A stretch of DNA of 64,000 nucleotides from Agrostemma githago (Eukaryota > Streptophyta > Magnoliopsida > Caryophyllales > Caryophyllaceae), in NCBI GenBank assembly GCA_958450325.1, contig OY288242.1, forward strand, positions 68,380,062 through 68,444,061, read 5' to 3'. The notes under the pieces are model-generated. The model was not told where the DNA came from, made no database searches, and was given only the letters and a program-made list of their open reading frames with translations. Below are positions 59,021 to 64,000 of the stretch, one piece after another (positions within the stretch are counted from its first letter, which is position 1; every line of letters begins with the position of its first letter). The position numbers and the translations under genes were made by a program.

Positions 59021-59304
59021 ATTGGCCCTCACCTGCTGGGGGGGAAGCAGGGTTCCCCCTCGGCAGGTGGACTCTTGGTGGAGGGGAGTTGACTTGTGTC
59101 TCTTACCAGTGCATTTAATGCGTTCGCGTATTCCCGAGGGGGAGTCTCTTCTGTTATTGGGCATGCCAAGAGTTTAATTGTTCCTGGGGTCATGATTGCC
59201 TCGTGCACCAAATGGATTTTTGGGCAGCGTGCTGGTGTGCCGATTGGTCGTTTCCCCTGTCAGGGTGGTTGGGATGTTATTCAATGCCTTGGCCTCCCTC
59301 CTTG

Positions 59305-59311
59305 TATAAAT
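59305..59311 (+). promoter_or_regulatory. TATA-like box for aORF2 (Tat B)
   Basis: tataaat lies ~65-70 bp before the aORF2 start at 59376. The same spacing is seen for the aORF2 remnant in Tat A. Confidence 0.45.
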
Positions 59312-59375
59312 TGCATTTTCCTTCGCCATTTTCATGACCCATCTCCAACTTTCTTTTCCTTCTTTTTCTAAGAAA

Positions 59376-59960
59376 ATGTCATGGATTACCAAAACATTCC
59401 TTCGCCAAGGGACTCGTGTGGTGACCCGCCGTTTCAGGGGCCGTCAGAGACTAAGGTATTCCAGGGCATCCTTTCTCATTTTGCGCCGCAGCCGGCGACC
59501 CCGCACTCAACTCCATGGGAGGCTTAAGAGAAGGTCTCATGTCGGGGCGGGCAAGCGCCCTCTGAGGGCTTCTCCTACCATCCCAAAGCATAAGCGCTGC
59601 CTCCAGGGAGGAGGTTGTTTTGATAGGGGGTGCCCTGAATGTTACCCATGGCTACACCCTGAGCAGTTTGACCCTGATCACTCAGAGTTGGGCTCTTCTC
59701 CTGAGTCGGGCCCTTCTTCCCCTTTGAGGAAGAAAGTGGGTTGCGGCTCTTGTGACGACATTGAGACAGTCCCTTATGGGAGGGACTGGGATGTCAGCAG
59801 CCGGGATTCCGGCGACAGTGATGGCCAGGGTTATTCCTCCGGTCGAGATGGTGATGATGACTCTGCAGACCCCTTCAAGGATTCCGACGACTGGGACTGG
59901 GGATCCGATGCAGGGGGGCACAGCCCTGGGGAATACTCCCCAAGCTCTGATGATGATTAG
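59376..59960 (+). CDS. Antisense ORF 2 (aORF2) of Tat element B, novel
   Basis: 194 codons between the LTR and aORF1, in the aORF1 direction. The N-terminal half is very Arg-rich (RQGTRVVTRRFRGRQRLR, LILRRSRRPR). A Cys cluster follows (CLQGGGCFDRGCPEC, then CGSC), then a Ser/Gly/Asp-rich acidic tail ending SPSSDDD. I do not recognise the family. Start choice: MSWI is matched by MVWI at 50621 in element A. An overlapping ATG at 59381 opens another short frame. An Arg-rich plus acidic build with clustered Cys could suit nucleic-acid or chaperone binding, but this is only inference. Confidence 0.55.
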   Translation: MSWITKTFLRQGTRVVTRRFRGRQRLRYSRASFLILRRSRRPRTQLHGRLKRRSHVGAGKRPLRASPTIPKHKRCLQGGGCFDRGCPECYPWLHPEQFDPDHSELGSSPESGPSSPLRKKVGCGSCDDIETVPYGRDWDVSSRDSGDSDGQGYSSGRDGDDDSADPFKDSDDWDWGSDAGGHSPGEYSPSSDDD

Positions 59961-60301
59961 GCCTGCCCTTAGGGCGCAGGGGTGATGAGCCGGAAAAATA
60001 GGGGCTCTTTTTGTACCTTGTTTGTCCTGGATGTAATTGCCCGTTTTTCCGGGTTTTTTAAGGCTTAATAAAAGAAAATTCAGGCAATTTGTTTGTGTGT
60101 TGTATTTTTACTATTTGTTTATTACTTATTGTTTGAATGAAGAGAGGACGTCACAGGGTGATCAATCCTCTGACACCCTTTGGTCCTTTCGAGGTTACCC
60201 TTGGGAAGCTACACAGGGCTGACTTCCAAGGGGGTGACGCGTGGACAGTATCCTTTGGGCGGATTTTCAAGGGCTGGCGACTCTTCATATGCCCTCTCTC
60301 C

Positions 60302-60309
60302 TATAAAAG
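60302..60309 (+). promoter_or_regulatory. TATA-like box for aORF1 (Tat B)
   Basis: tataaaag lies ~247 bp before the aORF1 start codon, with leader-like sequence between. Confidence 0.45.
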
Positions 60310-60555
60310 CAATCAGTCACCCATTCCTCCTCTTTTTCCTTTTTCAAACCTTCTTTTCTCTTCAAATCCTCCTTTCTCTTTCTCTGCAAACCCTTTGGTG
60401 TGACGACTTGTGCCTTCCTCTGCACCCCCGCTTTTCTGGGAGATTTCTCCTTCGGGCTTTCATCGCACCGGCAGACGACCTTAGGTTAGACTTTTAACTT
60501 CCATTTCTTGCTCTTTCTTTTCGATTTCTTGTTTTCCGTTCCCATTAGAGTTACA

Positions 60556-62926
60556 ATGTCTAGAACTCGTGAGCGGATCCTACCTTTTACTGACCCATCG
60601 AGGAGGGAGGAAGGGGAAAAAGGTAGGGAGAATTTTGCCTCCTCTTCTAGGGAGGTTGGCTCTGGGGTAGTTGAGGAAGAAAATTCGGCGGATAGTGGAG
60701 GTGGTAACTCTCCTGACCCTCCTCCGTACGACGTTATTGATTCGGATGACGAGGCACTGGAAATTGACCCCTCCAGGACCTCTGGCCCCCTTATTCCTTA
60801 GGAAAGGGGTAAGGTTTATTATTTAGACAAAGTCAAGTATCACGTTCCCTTGAGAACTTACCCTGACCCGAAAAACTGGGACTTGATTCTTGCGAAAAAT
60901 GCCGCCGGTGCGATTGAGCGGTTTTACAATTTTGAGCATGGGTACACAATTGTCGTTCCCGGCGAGAAAGATACCGTATGCAGCCCTCCCGACGGGTGCA
61001 TAGCGGTTTATCACAAGTGTCTGGAGTTCGGCCTTCGCTTTCCCCTTCATCCTTCCCTGGAAGAGATTTTCAGGCGTATGAATGTGGCCATCACCCAGCT
61101 GACAGCCACGGCTGTCAGGTCATTGATTTCGTATGTTTGGACCTGCTTGTTCCATCGCGCCGAGCCTTCTATTGATGCCCTGAGGTTTATGGTCGGCCTA
61201 CAAATGGTCTCTTCTGGGAGTGTGGGCTCTCCTGGATATTGGTCCCTCTTGAGGCAGAAGGGACATGCTTTGGTGTGGCCAGCCATGGACAGCCTGAGAG
61301 ACTGGAAGAACAACTTTCTTTATGTGCACAGTGACCATGGGTGGAAGATTCCTCGTCATTTCAGGAATCATGTCCACACCAGACTAGAGACCCCCGAGGA
61401 GTATCACCCTGGCGTGGGTGGAAAAGCCTTGGAGGTGAAGCTGAGCGAGAAGGACAAGGAACTGACAGACTATTTTGCCGCTCATACTGATAAATATGGG
61501 GTATATGGCCCTTCATTATGGCTCCCCCATGCGGAGCTCATTGCTACTGATAGATACCTGACCCGGGTGGGCATGAATCCGGGCCTAGATGAAGGTAGTT
61601 CAGGAGTGCTGATGATTCTTCCTTACCCTTTTTCTTTTTAAGTGTCCTGACTGTTCGTCTGTTTGCCTTGCAGATCTTGCCACCTTCCTTTGGAAAAAAG
61701 GGGAGGTGAGGCGTCTGGGTTTGACCGAGACTCTTACCGTCGTCCAAAGCCACCCATCTCTTCCCCCTGATTTCAAGAAAGGTGAGAAGAACTTGATGAA
61801 GCACCTGAAGGGTTTGTCGTTTAGTAGACCAAGGCTCCCTGCTCCTCCCAGATCAACGCCTCCGAAAACGGCGGTTTCTGAAGCCACCCCTTCCCCTGTT
61901 GCGAAGAAGGTGATTGCCTGTGAGGCTTCTCCCTCACCTGTTGGTAGGCAGGGGGGCCTTTCTGCAGGGGTTCAGATTCCCTCGGGACCGCGGGCCGCGG
62001 GCTCCGAAGAGACTGGAGAAAGCACTCCCAGAGGGCTGATCAGAAAGAGGAGCAGGGAGGCTCCGAATGCTGACCACGTGGTGGATTTGGAAGCCGCTAC
62101 GCCTGAACCAAAGCGCCTCGCTCAGGGGGTTCCTGGTACCCTCTTTTCTGAGGAGAACACCGAATTCCACTATACCGCCGGCGATAGCCAGGATGTTTCT
62201 GCCTTACTTTCCGACTCCGGGGCGGTTCTGGCGGATCACCTCCTCAAGACCGTCCACTCTGCCACTCATCAGGTGACTCAGTACGTTCAGCGTACCACCA
62301 GGATTATTCAGGCTTCTGCGGAGTTGGCGTCCCTCAATCGTTTGAGTGACGAGGAACTGGCTAACTCTGACAGCCTTTCTGCAGTCGAAAGGGACGTTGC
62401 TCTTATTGCCAGTTTGAAGGATCAATTGGCAAAAAAGGAGAACGAGCTGGAAGAGGCCGGGAATCAGGCGATTCACTGGAAGTCTCAAAATGAGAGGGCT
62501 GTCAGGGAATTGTCCTGCCTGGAGAAGGAGTCGAAGAAAGCTAAGCAGGCCTTCGCAGAGCTGGAGCAGGCTAGGAAGGCTTTAGCTGAGCTGGATCATG
62601 CCAAGAAAAGTGTCGTCGATCTAGGGGAGCGCCTTTCCAAGGCGAATTCAGATCTTCAGGCGGCTCTTGGTGATCTAGCGGCGAAGATTGAGGAGTGGCA
62701 GAAAGAGAGGGATGAAATAATCCAAGAGGTGGAAACGGCCGTGTCAGCGGGTTTTGTGAATGGCGCTAACTCTTGCTTAGGGGTAGTCATGGAAGCTGTC
62801 AGGGAGATGTTCCCTGGCTTTGATGAAGAAGCTTTTCGGGCCCTCTACGCCGCCAAGGATGAGGCCCAGATGCGCAGGATGGCTGAAGGGGCTGCTACTT
62901 CTGGCCCAGATGCTCCCCCTGCTTAA
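60556..62926 (+). pseudogene. aORF1 of Tat element B, with intron and one stop
   Basis: Homologous along its length to aORF1 of element A: start MSRTRERILPF, acidic N-terminus (VIDSDDEALEIDPSR), conserved region (LRTYPDPKNWDLILAKN, RFMVGLQMVSSG, WKIPRHFRNHVHTR), and coiled coil at ~62370-62700. A TAG at 60799-60801 replaces an Arg codon of the other copy. A GT-AG intron at 61595-61673 (79 nt, containing stops) must be removed to join the two halves; the join keeps frame (E-D-L-A). C-terminal part open to 62926. With one nonsense codon the copy is probably inactive; otherwise it is well conserved. Confidence 0.85.
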
Positions 62927-63162
62927 TATGGAGGGCAGTCTTCCTCAGAGGGCTCTTGTTCGTCCCCCGCTGCGCCTATGCTGATGCTTTGACTTCTTTA
63001 TTTCTTTGCGCGCCGAGCCCTTTTGTGGCCGGCTGCCGTATTTACTGTAATCACCTTTTTAGCAAACTCTTATCCTGTGTACCTTTGCCACTTTATTCTT
63101 TTTTATGGGGATCCTTTTGTTTGTTTTTGTATGTTTTCGCTTGGTTTCTTGTATAAGTTTGA

Positions 63163-63712
63163 CGTACAGCCTGCCCCCTGCTTGCCCAGAGGTAAGCAGG
63201 GAGGTTCTTAACGTTTTTATACAAGGTTTGGGGGGCCTGCCCTCAGTCCGTGTTGGTCCGGCCTGTCCCTGGCCTTTGTTCAAAGTCCAGGGGGCTTGCC
63301 CCCTGCCTGCCCAGAGGTAAGCAGGGAGGCTTTTTGCATTTTTTATAAAAGGTTGGAGGGCCTGCCCCCAGTCCTTATTGATCCGGCCTGTCCCTGGCTT
63401 TTGTTCAAAAGTCCAGGGGGCCTGCCCCCAGCCTGCCCAGAGGCGAGCAAGGAGGCTTTTTGCGTTTTTTATACAAGGTTGGAGGGCCTGCCCCCAGTCC
63501 TTGTTGTTCTGGCCTGTCCCTGGCTTTTGTTCAAAGTCCAGGGGGCCTGCTCCCTGCCTGCCCAGAGGTAAGCAGGGAGGCTTTTTGCGTTTTTTATACA
63601 AGGTTGGAGGGCCTGCCCCCAGTCCTTGTTGTTCTGGCCTGTTCCTGACTTTTGTTCAAAGTCCAGGGGGCCTGCCCCCTGCCTGCCCAGAGGTAAGCAG
63701 GGCGGCTCGGAA
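63163..63712. repeat. ~125-bp tandem repeats of Tat element B
   Basis: agaggtaagc-type landmarks lie at 63189, 63314, 63440, 63565 and 63690 (spacing 125-126 bp), the reverse-orientation counterpart of the repeats at 46581-47370. They lie ~240 bp downstream of aORF1 in its sense direction. Confidence 0.92.
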
Positions 63713-63944
63713 TTTTTGTTGGGGTGTTCATTTTCTTTAGCTTTGGCAACAGAGGGGCCTCCCTCTATTGCCCCCTGCTCGTTTGTATGTGAAAATGCAA
63801 GTTTGAACAGGCAACGAGTATGAATCTGAAGCTCTCATTTCTTTATAAAACTTTTTTGACATAAGGGTGGTCGGAGCCGTCGACATTCTTTGACCGTCCT
63901 CCGCCTTTGTTTTCAGCAAAATAAAAACTATCCTTAGACTTGGT

Positions 63945-64000
63945 TTAGACATAATATTTCTTCAGGGTGTCCGCGTTCCAGTGAGCATTCAACTCTTGTC
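63945..64000 (-). CDS. C-terminal end of pol (integrase) of Tat element B
   Basis: The last minus-strand codons encode LNAHWNADTLKKYYV and a stop at 63945-63947. W-N-x-D-x-L-K-K-Y-Y-V is a usual end of Ty3/gypsy Tat integrase. The rest of pol lies beyond the window. This end is missing in Tat element A. Confidence 0.7.
   Translation of the reverse strand, partial: QELNAHWNADTLKKYYV

Larger units (their letters stand above)
58318..64000 (-). mobile_element. Tat/Retand-like element B, reverse orientation, partial
   Basis: From left to right: 3' LTR, aORF2, aORF1, tandem repeats, and the end of pol, all reversed relative to element A; the gag side lies beyond the window. The sequence is clearly diverged from element A, so it is a different subfamily member. 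The visible pol end suggests that this one kept RT-integrase. Confidence 0.9.

Noticed and set aside
63059..63740. Open frames on both strands in the last repeat block
   Set aside because: Same tandem-repeat artefact in Tat element B.

Overview
The window is repeat-rich nuclear DNA of a flowering plant. Several signs point to Caryophyllales: recurrent tacggagta/tactccgta motifs, and Ty3/gypsy Tat elements that combine an antisense ORF with 3' tandem repeats, as described for Retand of Silene. That placement is inference from memory. Only one ordinary host gene is recognisable: a CYP72A-type cytochrome P450 on the minus strand (34.0-35.8 kb), with exons 2-5 intact and exon 1 not found. Nearly everything else is mobile DNA, much of it nested.

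Layout. 1-4121: 3' part and 3' LTR of an Athila-type element (A). 4122-8963: antisense Copia remnant (A) whose gag start is inverted. 10120-10897: a second Copia gag fragment. 10898-16327: CACTA-like terminus and unrecognised multi-exon gene fragments, split by a 2.6-kb solo LTR with a perfect 5-bp target duplication. 16328-19137: a second copy of the Athila-LTR/Copia junction segment at 3.6-6.5 kb. 19138-27741: Athila-type element B, with gag-protease, an ATHILA-type accessory ORF and a 3' LTR but no RT or integrase. 27742-27953: long hairpin. 28818-33840: candidate Helitron carrying Stowaway MITEs. 34047-35766: CYP72A. 35.8-58.3 kb: Helitron-like ends and a degenerate ~140-bp minisatellite, broken up by a MULE, a hAT nested in a Stowaway, a complete Tat/Retand-like element (42863-51645) and a TIR element that itself contains a complete Copia (53369-57995). 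58318-64000: a second Tat/Retand-like element in reverse orientation, running off the window.

How parts relate. The first Tat element keeps LTRs, primer site, gag-protease and an antisense gene but has lost RT-RNase H-integrase. The second still shows an integrase end and could supply functions in trans. The two Tat elements share two antisense genes (aORF1 with a conserved intron; aORF2, small, Arg-rich then acidic), each with a TATA-like box upstream.

The most unusual signal lies in the two Athila elements. They carry a series of stem-loops with different stems but nearly the same nine-base loop, then a duplicated module of short hairpin plus TTA(A)GTGTGGGGGA-like polypurine tract, about 1.7 kb apart. 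In addition, three LTRs each have a cluster of family-specific palindromes just upstream of the TATA box. All of this was read by eye; no alignment or folding was run.
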